Origin: Rhizophlyctis rosea
Taxonomy: Eukaryota; Chytridiomycota; Chytridiomycetes; Rhizophlyctidales; Rhizophlyctidaceae
NCBI GenBank assembly: GCA_027596075.1
Contig: JADGJC010000074.1
Location: 65,792 to 129,791 of the forward strand
Length of the DNA stretch: 64,000 nt
Direction: 5' to 3'
Position 1 is the stretch's first letter. Every line of letters begins with the position of its first letter. The notes under the pieces are model-generated. The model did no database searches. It was given only the letters and a program-made list of their open reading frames with translations, and had not been told where the DNA came from. Positions 35,550 through 45,513 of the stretch are shown here, in pieces. The translations under genes and the position numbers were made by a program.

Positions 35550-36510
35550 TCATCCCCCCACAACTTTCCGAATAACAAAATAAAACCTCGTCATAGCATT
35601 CGGCTGATTCGCCACCTTCGCCAACGCAAGATACTTCAAACACCATGAACATCCAGTCCCCTTCACTTTCTCTTCTGTATTTCGTTCCGCCAGCGCCCGC
35701 TGGAACACCAAGAACGCGTCATTCCGGAACCGGAAGAGGGAGGAGCCCCAGTTGTCTTGGAGTTCTGGTTCTTTTGGTAAGGACGATTCGTCGGTGGGGA
35801 TTCGGGTGATCTGCGAGGGGTGTTGCTTAACGGGGTGGTTTGTAATATGGATAGGAAGGGGGATTCCACAACACACCTGCACACGGTCAAAGTGTTCCCA
35901 ATCCTCGGGAGTTGCTACGGAACAGCATACAATCTCCATTGTGTGTGATGAACGGGCTGAGCGGAAAATGATTAACTAAACGCATTACCCCAGTTCCAAA
36001 CGTCCCACAATTGCAAGCAGACTCTTACCGTCTACCAAAACACCTAAATGAGGAAGGCCATAATAATCCGCTTCCGCCCGAATGGCAGCCAGGGGCGGTC
36101 CACCACCCGGAACTACCAATGAATGAGTCCGATAGTATTCCAGTATGACGGCAAATATGTCCGGTGATCTGTCCAAGAAGATAGGACCGGTGGTAGCTTT
36201 TGACGATGTTGGCGATTTAGCGGCGTTGTTTTGCTTATGGAAACGGACTAATGCGGCGAGCTGGATGTGGTGTCAATCTGGGCAGATTCGTGCTCAGATT
36301 GGTGTTCGCTGTTTACTAACCATTGATTCTGGGTGCACATTCAACGTGCTATTTGTCGTGAAATTTGCGTGAGATGCGACACCTAGATGGGCCCCATTTT
36401 GTCCCAGAGAAGCAGATGACACACCTTTCAGTTGTCACAAATAATCTTCCACCAACGCAAAATTCCACCTTATCTTGAGGCATCGGTATGCAGTCCATAT
36501 TGGTCATCAT
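35550..36510 (-). CDS. BTB/POZ (KCTD-type T1) domain protein
   Basis: Three exons on the minus strand. Exon 1 has the T1 opening VEFCVGGRLFVTTER; an upstream in-frame ATG at 36555 is possible. Exon 2 holds LAALVRFHKQNN, then the conserved PIFLDRSPDIFAVILEYYRT and AIRAEADYYGLPHL. Its likely donor is the GTAAGAG near 36029 rather than the later one, since that choice gives a phase that opens exon 3 (EIVCCSVATPEDWEHFDRVQ). The first intron's donor is uncertain (GTCATC would fit the phase). KCTD-type T1 domains form oligomers and often serve as Cullin-3 adaptors. The C-terminal half (WGSSLFRFRNDAFLVFQRAL) has no known domain. Confidence 0.6.
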
Positions 36511-36555
36511 TGCTGAAGAAGTGGGGCAATGCTCGCATTCAGTGAAGAGCTGCAT

Positions 36556-37122
36556 GTGTGGTATTGGTGTGATCTGGCAGAGTGGGACTATAAGGGACGT
36601 CAGAGAGCAAAAATGATAGGAATGGGAATGGAAAGCATGCCGACTTGTCCGCTCTCACAAATCGTGAAGGCGGTAAACTGCGGTAAATTAATTTAATTTG
36701 ATCACGCCACGGCCCGCCTTTTGAGGGTTCTCTTAGGAAAGGACAAGCATCTTCATTTTCCCATGGAATGGTTTGACACTTTCAGATCTTCTTTCATCAT
36801 AAACCTTGAAGTATGGACGTCTTTCTCCAACCGTTGAGCATCTCAAAATCAACACATGATGGCCCATTAATTGCAACACCGACGAAACGATTCTGTTTAT
36901 TTTTGCAAGGTGCAATCGCAGATGTAGGCCTAAGTCCATGCAGGTGCATCCATGAACCTTCCATTAAGTACACTAGGTACTCGGCACTTCCATTCGGCAA
37001 GTCACTCCCATGTTCCAACTCCAAATTTCAAGGTTTCACATCGACAAACAAATTATATTATGAACGCCAATGTATAGGATGGGCGAGATGACAACCCACT
37101 TCCCAACTACCTAACCGAGCAT
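36556..37122. other. Intergenic region, no gene seen
   Basis: Spacer between the BTB gene start and the RPL12 stop. Contains AATTAATTTAATTT near 36686 as an AT-rich patch. No gene or RNA recognised. Confidence 0.45.
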
Positions 37123-37943
37123 CTATTCCTCGGGGATCTCGATCTCCTGTAAAGTCAAAATTCCGTCAGAAATCACGACTCCATCTTCGTTGCAGAGAAA
37201 ATCATGGCAGATACATACACCAGAGGCAACCTTCTCGCTGACGTCCTGCGGAGACTGGCCATCGACGGTGCAACCAACGGAGAAAGCGGTACCGAGGATC
37301 TCGCGGACGGTACCCCTCAACTCCTTAGCCAAAGACTTGTGCCTCATCTTGCGGGCGACCTCAATGACTTGGTCCAAAGTGATGTTACCGGAGTGCTTGA
37401 CTGATGGTAAATGTCAATATCATTGCCGAGTCACGGTTCCCACAAAAATCAAGCTACTCACTGTTCTTCTCCTTCTTACGGTCACGTGGGGGCTCCTTCA
37501 AAGCCTGGATGACGAGGGAGGAGGCGGAGGGCAAGATCTCGACGGAGGCTTGACGGTTTTGGATGACAAGACGGACGGTGATCTTGAGACCCTTCCATTG
37601 TTGGGTGGCCTTGGCGATATCTTCACCGACCTTCTTGGGGGACTATTGTGTGGTGGACGGGGAAGAAAGATGCAGATTCACAAGGTAAGGACTCTCATTG
37701 TTGTCATATCCATGACGAGGACGTCCCATCGCCAAGGAAAGTGCAAATTTCTTCAAATTATGTGCGTACCAGACCGAGGGGACCAATCTTAGGGGCGAGA
37801 GCGGAACCACCGGCAACTTCACCACCAGTCGTACGGAGGACGACTGAAAGTAAAGAAAACATTAGTCAATCCTCCGGACATGATTTCCGACTGTTCCGAC
37901 ACATACCGTATTTCACTTCGCTGGGGTCAAACTTGGGAGGCAT
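37123..37943 (-). CDS. RPL12: 60S ribosomal protein L12 (uL11)
   Basis: Stalk-base protein of the large ribosomal subunit, binding the GTPase-associated centre. The gene starts [11 protein letters not shown] at 37943 and has five exons. The body reads [60 protein letters not shown] and [20 protein letters not shown]. The last intron must be removed: readthrough would insert [15 protein letters not shown], while splicing gives the family ending VASGEIEIPEE. Length is normal (about 165 aa). Confidence 0.95.
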
Positions 37944-38954
37944 GTTGTCTTTTCAGGTGTGAAGGGGTTGCACCAAGGAACTGGCTCGGTGATGGGTGTA
38001 ATGGAGGGAAGAAGCAAGAAGAGGAAGGAGCGGGGATGGCAGGTCATAAATTAGGCAAAAAAAGACCTGAATGCCCCAGCCCCACAAGCCCCGGTTATGT
38101 CAGGATGCGTCACACTGTCATTCGAGCCGTCTGGGCTGGAATGGGACATTATGAGTCATGATGATACGGCCAGCCTTCTTGGACTTCCAACTCCGCCTCA
38201 AAACTCAACTCCAAACACTTCATCCCCTCCATTCTCCGGAGTCCGGACTCTGCTTTCTCCCCAGACTTCCTCCGCAATACTGGGGCATTGGTGTTCTGGC
38301 CTGGATTCGTTATCTTGTACGTCAGACTGTCCTTTGTTGGGCATGCTGATCGGAAGGAGGCGGAGAGTTGTATTAACCGGACAGCTCTATTCATCCCGTC
38401 AGTGCACCTGTGGTGCGTGATTCGCAACTCAGCACATTCACGATCGAGCCAGGCTCTTGCCACAGACCTTACGTTCACACCAGTGTTGGATCCGTCGGGG
38501 TCAGGAGTACGTTTTGGGATCGGCTGAACGTACTTCGGAAAACGGGGGAGGTGGAAGGGCTGGCGATTTCAAGACTGCAAATTCACACTCAGGAGCATAC
38601 AACACTTGGGCGTTTGCTCAAGACATCCCCTTACAAGACCAAAGCCTCCGTTTTGGAACAAGACGCCAGTTCGTAATATCGCGTTCTCGGCTAGCCCGGA
38701 TAGGGAGGCATATCAAGTTCTTTGATCCATCCGTTGCTTCATTGCTGGACACTCAGGGGCAATGACCATTATGGTCGCAAATACTACTGAGGATCTCGTA
38801 AACGTGGACTTTTTCGCTTTAGGAACCCGCTCCACCCACCCCCATACCCCCATTTCCCTCCCATACTTGAATCACTTCATCATATTCTACTCGATCCCAC
38901 GGTTCGCAGGGAGCAGTCTGAGAAGGAAGGCTGTAAGGTCCCCATGACTTTACG

Positions 38955-38990
38955 GTCATGAGGGTGGCAAGTCCCTATAAAGACAGAGCC
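38955..38990 (+). repeat. Imperfect 36-bp direct repeat, copy 1
   Basis: Begins GTCATGAGGGTGGCAAG and ends AGACAGAGCC. Copy 2, 362 bp downstream, differs at a handful of positions. Confidence 0.6.
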
Positions 38991-39316
38991 AAGCTGGTGT
39001 GCTATCCGACAATCAGCCCTGTCACATGCCTGGGCCCTCTCGCTCCATTGCGAAATGAGGGACACAGAGTGGGGCCATTTTGCAGTTGTAATATGAGAAA
39101 ATGTGTACATAAGATCATAGATTTTGCGTAAAAGAAGATGTTCGAAATTGCCAATGCAACGTGCTACGACTGAAGGCGGACACCCCCTGCTTGTCGACAA
39201 ACGAATTTCACAGCCCCACATTGACTTTACCACAGGTCGGCCTTCAGAGCCGGCTCCTATGCTCCGCCTGCAATCCTTGTAGGCAAGGGGTGGCCGCGAT
39301 GTCGCCTTCACATCCT

Positions 39317-39352
39317 GTCATGAGGGTGGCAAGCTCCTCTAAAAACAGAACC
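39317..39352 (+). repeat. Imperfect 36-bp direct repeat, copy 2
   Basis: Begins GTCATGAGGGTGGCAAG and ends AAACAGAACC; partner of 38955-38990. Confidence 0.6.
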
Positions 39353-39741
39353 GTAATCCACAAAAACTATTCATCATCGTTGATCCACCATGAACGTCAG
39401 GTATGGGCCAGCATATGAAATTGACATGTCAAAGGATTTGGCCAGATCACTAGAAATTTCCGTGGTTGCCATCAATTCTGCGCCATCGACGTCCGTCAAG
39501 GACCATTGCTTCCACTGCCGACATGCACATGTCCTTTGATGCCCGAACAGTTCGTCATACACATGCCTCCATCATCACCCCCCACCTCACGACAAACCCT
39601 TCATTCCAAACTCCCAATTTTTTCATCCACGACTAACATCCATTAGGTTGGGACAAGGACGCCCATTTGTATTGTAATGTACAAAACGGGAGTTCTGTTC
39701 CCGTTGATGATCCCACCTCCCCCGATCTGCGTTATGCTGAT

Positions 39742-40636
39742 TTAGGCTTCGGTCAATTCACGGACTGTAAAAGCAAAAGTATATGAGCGGATGTGATTTC
39801 AGGATGATAGACGCAACATCAGTATACTTACGACGACGGACAGTGGAGCGGACGGTGGCAGCAGCAGTGGTACCGACAGTCCAGGCACCACCAGCGAGAA
39901 CCTTGCGGCAACCCCTGCATTGCCAGATTCCGACAGAGCTGCGCTTGACAGCGTCCTAGAAAAGCCAAACGGGATCAGCGACCTGGTCCAAATATTCCTC
40001 GAGCTCCATCAACGCCAGCCCTCGTCCTCCATTCCTCCAGTCCATCTTTTTCTTCTCCCGCTCGGGCCGTATCCTATTATCCCACCCCGTCGATTTCATG
40101 AACCGTCACTTCCATGTGCCTTCCAGTCAATTCGCCTGCCCACATTGCTGTCTTCCCATCCCCTGTCGGCGCATTGAACGTGGAGTGGTCCCGTCAAAAA
40201 CACTCTACAACCGTTCCAATCTCCAGCCTCCAACACCGTAATCCGTCCCCTATCTCCAGTTCCTTCCAAATATCCACTCCGCACCGCCCTCCATATCGTT
40301 CGAGAGTCCACAAACTTCCAAAGTCGGATATCAAAACGAACCTTGCCGCAGAACGTGCAGGTGTACTTGGCGTGCTGGGTGATTTCCATCTTCTTCACCT
40401 GCTTACGGAGGGAAGCACCGTAACGGGTACCGTACTTGCCGGTAACTCCGACCTTCTTAGTGCGCTTCTGTAAAATGTGCCGTCAAGGATCAAATGGGAG
40501 TCATGGGCGATGTTAGTGATGCGTTCATGTGTGACCACCCCCTCCCTTCAACCATCCATCCATCCACCAAATCAAACATGATTTGGCGGACAAACGACTA
40601 AACGATGGACCCATCCCAAGGATAACTTACGGCCAT
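39742..40636 (-). CDS. RPL43: 60S ribosomal protein L43 (eL43/RPL37A)
   Basis: Zinc-ribbon protein of the large subunit. Four exons: ATGGCC alone (40636-40631), then [20 protein letters not shown] ... YTCTFCGK, then [20 protein letters not shown] with [20 protein letters not shown], then LRELTEA and TAA. The two CxxC knuckles (CTFC, CRGC) are intact. Intron 1 (about 164 nt) contains an 11-bp hairpin, and intron 2 (about 387 nt) is far longer than usual and stays open for about 83 codons after the donor. The gene is divergent from the Som1-like gene, 270 bp apart. Confidence 0.94.
40564..40589 (-). other. 11-bp hairpin in RPL43 intron 1
   Basis: On the sense (minus) strand CCGCCAAATCA pairs with TGATTTGGTGG (one G-U) around a four-base loop TGTT. 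It lies mid-intron. It may bring splice signals together or be a regulatory structure; unproven. Confidence 0.5.
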
Positions 40637-40775
40637 TTGGACTTAACGGGGGATTGATGGATGGATAGGATGGGGCCCAACGAAGGTCTCGAAGATTGGC
40701 CTATACTGGAGGATCAAAAGACCGTCCCTTTGCTGGTGGTGAAGCAGATTGCAACCCACCAGAACCCGGCCACTG

Positions 40776-40807
40776 ACTGGCGCACCAACTGGCGCACACT
40801 GGCGCAC
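40776..40807 (+). promoter_or_regulatory. Triple ACTGGCGCAC motif in the RPL43/Som1-like promoter
   Basis: Three copies of the 10-mer ACTGGCGCAC at 40776, 40788 and 40798 lie in the 270-bp divergent promoter. A related TGGCGCAATG occurs in the RPL7 promoter near 45296. Could be a transcription-factor site for ribosomal protein genes; inference only. Confidence 0.45.
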
Positions 40808-40905
40808 GAATTTGCATGACGCGCAATGACTCACTTGGCTGCGACCTGTGGTCGTGAACGCGTCTCAACTTCCTTCACCTTCATCCACACTTCCCACTCA
40901 CCAAA

Positions 40906-41299
40906 ATGCCGTCCATCTTGCGCGCTGTTAAAAACCAAGGACCCAACGCCGAAAAAGAACAATGCTCTTTGGAAGAGCTCATCCAATATCAATGCAAATT
41001 GGGCTCAAATAGGATCGTATGCCACCCCTTCACTCGAGTATTTAAAAGGTACGGCCGGCAGCCTGTCCCCACTTCTACTTCGCTTAGTTTGTTTGTAAAC
41101 AGACTTTCGGCAACTCCCCACACGCAATGGTCTAATATTGCTTCATTTTGATTCTGCTCATAGATGCGCAGGAAAGCCCAGCGTAGAGGTGTAAGTTGAA
41201 ATACTCAGGATGACCTTTTGCAAAACAGTCAAAACCAGTATGCTGAGACTTCACAGAACACCATATTACGACGACTTGGGACGACCAATGGAAGGGTGA
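40906..41299 (+). CDS. Twin CX9C protein, Som1-like (mitochondrial intermembrane space)
   Basis: Three exons (40906-41048, 41164-41190, 41257-41299) join in phase to a 70-residue protein. Cysteines at 20, 30, 39 and 49 form two CX9C pairs (C-SLEELIQYQ-C and C-HPFTRVFKR-C), the Mia40-import fold. The order 'C-SLEEL-QYQC ... C-P-RVFKRCAG-P-VEVT' matches the Som1 family, a partner of the mitochondrial inner membrane peptidase. It starts MPSILRAVKNQGPNAEKEQC and ends YYDDLGRPMEG. The middle exon is only 27 nt. The gene is divergent from RPL43 and may share its promoter. Confidence 0.7.
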
Positions 41300-41723
41300 G
41301 ATTATTGTTGAAAGATGTCTAGTTCCAATATTCAACGCCTAATGTGGTTGAATCCAGCGATCCATTACCAGATTTCGGTAAGTTCCTAACCACGTGCGGG
41401 TCATGAAGTCGATCACCACCGTACCCATACATCCCATCTTTTTCTGAAGCCGATCAACCTCCACGTCATTTTCCAATGGGCGGGTACACCTACATGCATC
41501 CTCCAAAAGCTGACCATCACACCAGCTGAAAGTTGCCTTCATGTCTGAGCCGAAACATATACCCCGATGATTCGCTTTCAACCATTCAACTCACATACCG
41601 GATGTTCAGTTCGCTCGACAGAGCACTATATATATTTGCAAGTACTTGCTGCTGCTGTGTATACAAAATAGATGAGGCCTGCCTCCGCATGTACATACCG
41701 AAATATAAATCACAAAATCATGC

Positions 41724-44700
41724 TCATATCTTCTTAGCACCAAGCTTGGACGCCTTCCGAGCTTCCCTAAGCTCCGCCATTTTCTGAAGTATCCAGGATT
41801 AGCACGACCGCGTCATCCTCCCCATTTGCCGAAGTCAATCACAGCTCACCTGCCGTCTCCGCTCCTTATCCGCCTCTCGATCTACTGCTGATTTCTGCAT
41901 ATTCCCGCCTGAACTATCTATACTACTAAAACTAGCAAAACTGGCCGCTGGCGAAATCGGCCTATTTCCACCAACCGGTGACACTTTCTGCTCAAATGCG
42001 TCCCACTCGTTATTCCCACCCCAATCATCCCATCCCCTAGAATTGCCACCAGCAGGTTTTGGCGCAATCGGTGTGCCAAAAGGCGCGCCGTTGCTGCTCT
42101 TCCGTGGAAGGATGGATGCTGAGGTGGAAGGTGCAGACAGTGCGCCCCAATCATCATTGTCCCAACCACTGGAGGCCGCTGACGGCGCTTTAGGCGGTGG
42201 AGGCAGCGCGGGTATAGGAGTGTTGCCCGTCTGACCGAAGGAAGCGAGAGGAGATGTCGGCTTCTTGCTGGGTAAGATTGGCTTGGCCTTAGGTGGTTGG
42301 TTCCACATACTATCATCAAAGGGCTCCTCATCCCATCCCCCTCCGTTCGACGTGTTCCAGCCGTCCGAAGATGCCATTGTGACTGATGGAGTTGGCGTTA
42401 TGGAAGCGGCCGTCACGACCAAGTTGCTCCCCTGAGAAGACATGTTCCTCAATCCAGCGTCTGGTGACGACGTCTGCGGTCGGATGGAAGTAGCTAATCC
42501 GTTCGTGGGTCCCATTGGTTCGTTTATAAGATTACTTGCGATTTTGTTGGACACGGCCGAAATCGCCCAGCCCGCCCAGCCTTCAGCGCTGTTGTTTGGT
42601 GTTGATGATGGAGGTGGTGTTGGAGATGCTCCTGGTACTCGGGGCATTTGCGGTGCTTGTGGTGGTGGTGCTGCTGTCTCGGGCTGCAAATGGTGGAAGA
42701 GTCAACTCAGCTGTTACGTTACAATGATAGCCAATACCCTTACCAATGCTGCAGCCGCCGCTTCGAGTTTTTTCAATAGTAATTCGATGTTCTTGAAAGC
42801 CTGAGTTCGTATCATCCTGATTCAATTGTGTCAGAAAAAGCTGGTGCTTGGATTCCGGGGCCATCCCTACTTTTCGCTGTCTAGAGTCAAGGGGGATATC
42901 GTGGGTATCAACTTTTGCGCGAGATCGGGTGGATCATAATATTCCAAGGTGGCTGCGGAATATTGAACTAAGATGTGATGCGAAAGATATCAACGTCGCA
43001 AAAGAGCCTATACCTGCTATCGCCAGCAGCCCTGCATTTCTCGAAGGTGGAAATGGATCACCCAAGCTTCTTAGAAACGCTGGTATCAAAACTCGCTTCC
43101 TCGTCTACTTCCATCCGTCATTTTGCTGCGCCATCATGATGTCGACAAGCGTACTCACTGCCTCATTCAAATTCTTGCTGATCTTCCCCAAACAAATGGT
43201 GGTATTCTTTCCATGCACCAAACACAATCAGCAATCATCCCCATTGGAAATAGCATGATCTGGGTTCCACTCACCGTTCTTATTCCCGGCTCCTCGTCCT
43301 GTTGCAGTTTGGCCAAGTATCTGAGCAGATCATTGTTGATGATCTTTTCGCTTAGCTGTAAATTGACGGAATGAGAAGATTCGAAGAATGAATGATTGAC
43401 CCCTCAAGAGACATCAACCTTTGGCATGATCAAAAGAACGGATTTAAGCGTTTGCTCTCTTATGACCGCCTATGTCGAGTTGTGCATCAGGTACGGTGGC
43501 TGTGACCAATGAGAAGCTTTTCCACTTACGCTGACATCATGAAATCCAGTCGCGAGATTGGGGAAGATCTTGTCGGTGACGGTCTTATTATTCAAATGGG
43601 TAATGAAATGCCCCATGTTTTCGCACAAACTGATGCGTATTGACCGATCGGGAGACGCGAAGAGTTTCACAATGATGGGAACGATCAATGAGTCGAACTC
43701 CTGTTGAGACAGCTTGCTCCCCAATTTAAGGATTGGATTCAAAGCTTTTGCACCAGCGCCTCCGAATTCCAATGCCTTGATGAGCTCCGGCAAAATCTTA
43801 TATTTGGTAAAGTCGACGGGGAAGGCATCCATGGCCGCGTCAATCTTCCTAGAATTGGGAATCAGTCATAACGGTCGGAACAACTTGTACGACCGATTCT
43901 CACCGCAGAAATTGATCTTTCTCATGACTGTCCTTAATAGCGATCTGCTCCAAGAACAAGTTGACGCTGATGAAATCATTATCAAAGTATCCTCCCCGTC
44001 CAAAATTCTGATCAAGGAAAGTGCTCAGATCCATACGACCCTTAGGATTGGGGTTTTGTAATGGACTGTAGATCTTCAACTCCTATGCGCGTTGAAAGGC
44101 CGTGTAAGCAGTATAACATTTTCGAAATCACGCTCATGCATACCATCGGAATGTTGCCTCGTTTTCCCAAATCCTCTGGCCGTGAGAATGTCCCGTTGAA
44201 AATCTCATGAATCAGGCAACCAAACGCCCATGAATCGACAGCAGACGTTGGGTGGCTGGAGCAGAAAGGGGACTGTTAGAGGAGGCCCCAAGTCAGAAGG
44301 CAGGCATGTTCCAATATCGACCTTCTGATGCTGGACCAGGAGCCACTTCGCACTTCCGGCGGTGCGTACTTGCCCGAGTTTGGGACTAAACCTCCGTAAC
44401 TCAGAATGATCGGGTTATCTTCCTTCAACGAGCATAGCAATTCGAATCCGCCAAGTCTATCAAGATGGGAGGTTATGATTGTCTTTAGGAGACGAATAGA
44501 TAGCTCACTCACTTCCACTCTCCAGCCTTGCTGGTGAAAATAGAATCTAGTTGGACATTCCCATGAATCATGGAGCAATCAACATTCAGGAATTTCAAAG
44601 CATGCTGGCCATTGAAGTGTAGTGAGCAAGTCGTTGCATCAAACGAGCGAGTATCCCAAATGCTCACGGCAATCTTGTACAATCCCCAACTGATTAGAAA

Positions 44701-45179
44701 AGGATTGGGAGAATCACGAAGTTGAGGGGTGAGAGGCGTGAGTTCCTCTGTTCCTATGATGATTTGCGTTTCCGTCTGGGCAGCATTGGTACACGATGGG
44801 TTAAGCTGTGTCAGAGCTCCTCATTCCACTGCACACAGTCAGTACCTCGACTCCTTCAATGAATTTCGGCAAGTCTGGGTGTCGTATTGTCCTAGACCGA
44901 CGAAGGGCATTCCGCGCTAGCGGCAGCTTGTCTCGTTGCCGTGCAATATCAAAAACAAACACCGTCACAGCGCTTTGGTCGTCCTGATGGGTAGGTCGGT
45001 AAGTTTCGCAACGCGTTGACATCCCAGTGATCTAGGCTACTCCCGACCTTCTTTATGCCTTTATGTAGGTTCCATATTGTTGAAGTGTGCGTCTCTAATG
45101 CCTCTCCGACTGTGAAAGGAAGACTTGGACCCTTTGCTCCAAGCGCTCCCGAGATTGCGGACTTGGCAAACTCGAACAT
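41724..45179 (-). CDS. SCY1-family pseudokinase (SCYL1/Cex1)
   Basis: SCYL1/Cex1 proteins act at the Golgi with COPI and in tRNA export. Many exons. The N-terminus MFEFAKSAISGALGAKGPSL is followed by kinase-like DQSAVTVFVFDIARQ and LARNALRRSRTIRHPDLPKF. The catalytic loop is degenerate (DCSMIHGNVQLDSIF) and the DFG position reads GGF (AGEWKLGGFELL), so the kinase is predicted inactive. HEAT-like repeats follow (IFPNLATGFHDVS, PAFLRSLGDPFPPSRNAGLL). The long C-terminus has many SGWDDW/GWDDWGGNNEWDAF motifs and ends MAELREARKASKLGAKKI, a basic tail as in COPI-binding SCYL1. The gene is divergent from RPL7, 334 bp apart. Confidence 0.88.
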
Positions 45180-45513
45180 TGCTGGAGGTGAGGCAGGAGG
45201 TGTGGGGAATGGGAAGGTGAGATACAGATTTGGGAATTGGAGAGACTTGGAGGTCGCGTTTCACGGCCGACGGAGCCGCAATGCGGTGCCGTCCGGTGGC
45301 GCAATGCATCAGTGGCACTGTATGTGTGTGGCTGCAGGGCTTGGACGAATCATCAGCAATGGGGCGCAGCATTTTGGCAAAAATTGGTGGAGCTGGCTTG
45401 CGCAAATAAAAGGGGAACCGCTGCACCTCTCCCCTCTTGTTCCCCCTCTTCGATATCTGAACGATCCCCCTACGTCGTTTGGCGAAAGCAGTTTCATAGT
45501 ACACGAATCGAAA
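45180..45513. promoter_or_regulatory. Divergent promoter, SCYL1-like / RPL7
   Basis: 334 bp between divergent starts. AATAAAAG near 45405 could be the RPL7 TATA element; GGTGGCGCAATGCA near 45293 resembles the RPL43 promoter motif. Both are candidates. Confidence 0.4.

Larger units (their letters stand above)
37944..39741. other. Long intergenic region with a short direct repeat
   Basis: 1.8 kb between RPL12 and the RPL43 stop. No protein is recognised in any frame. It contains an imperfect 36-bp direct repeat (38955-38990 and 39317-39352) and is otherwise featureless. Confidence 0.5.
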
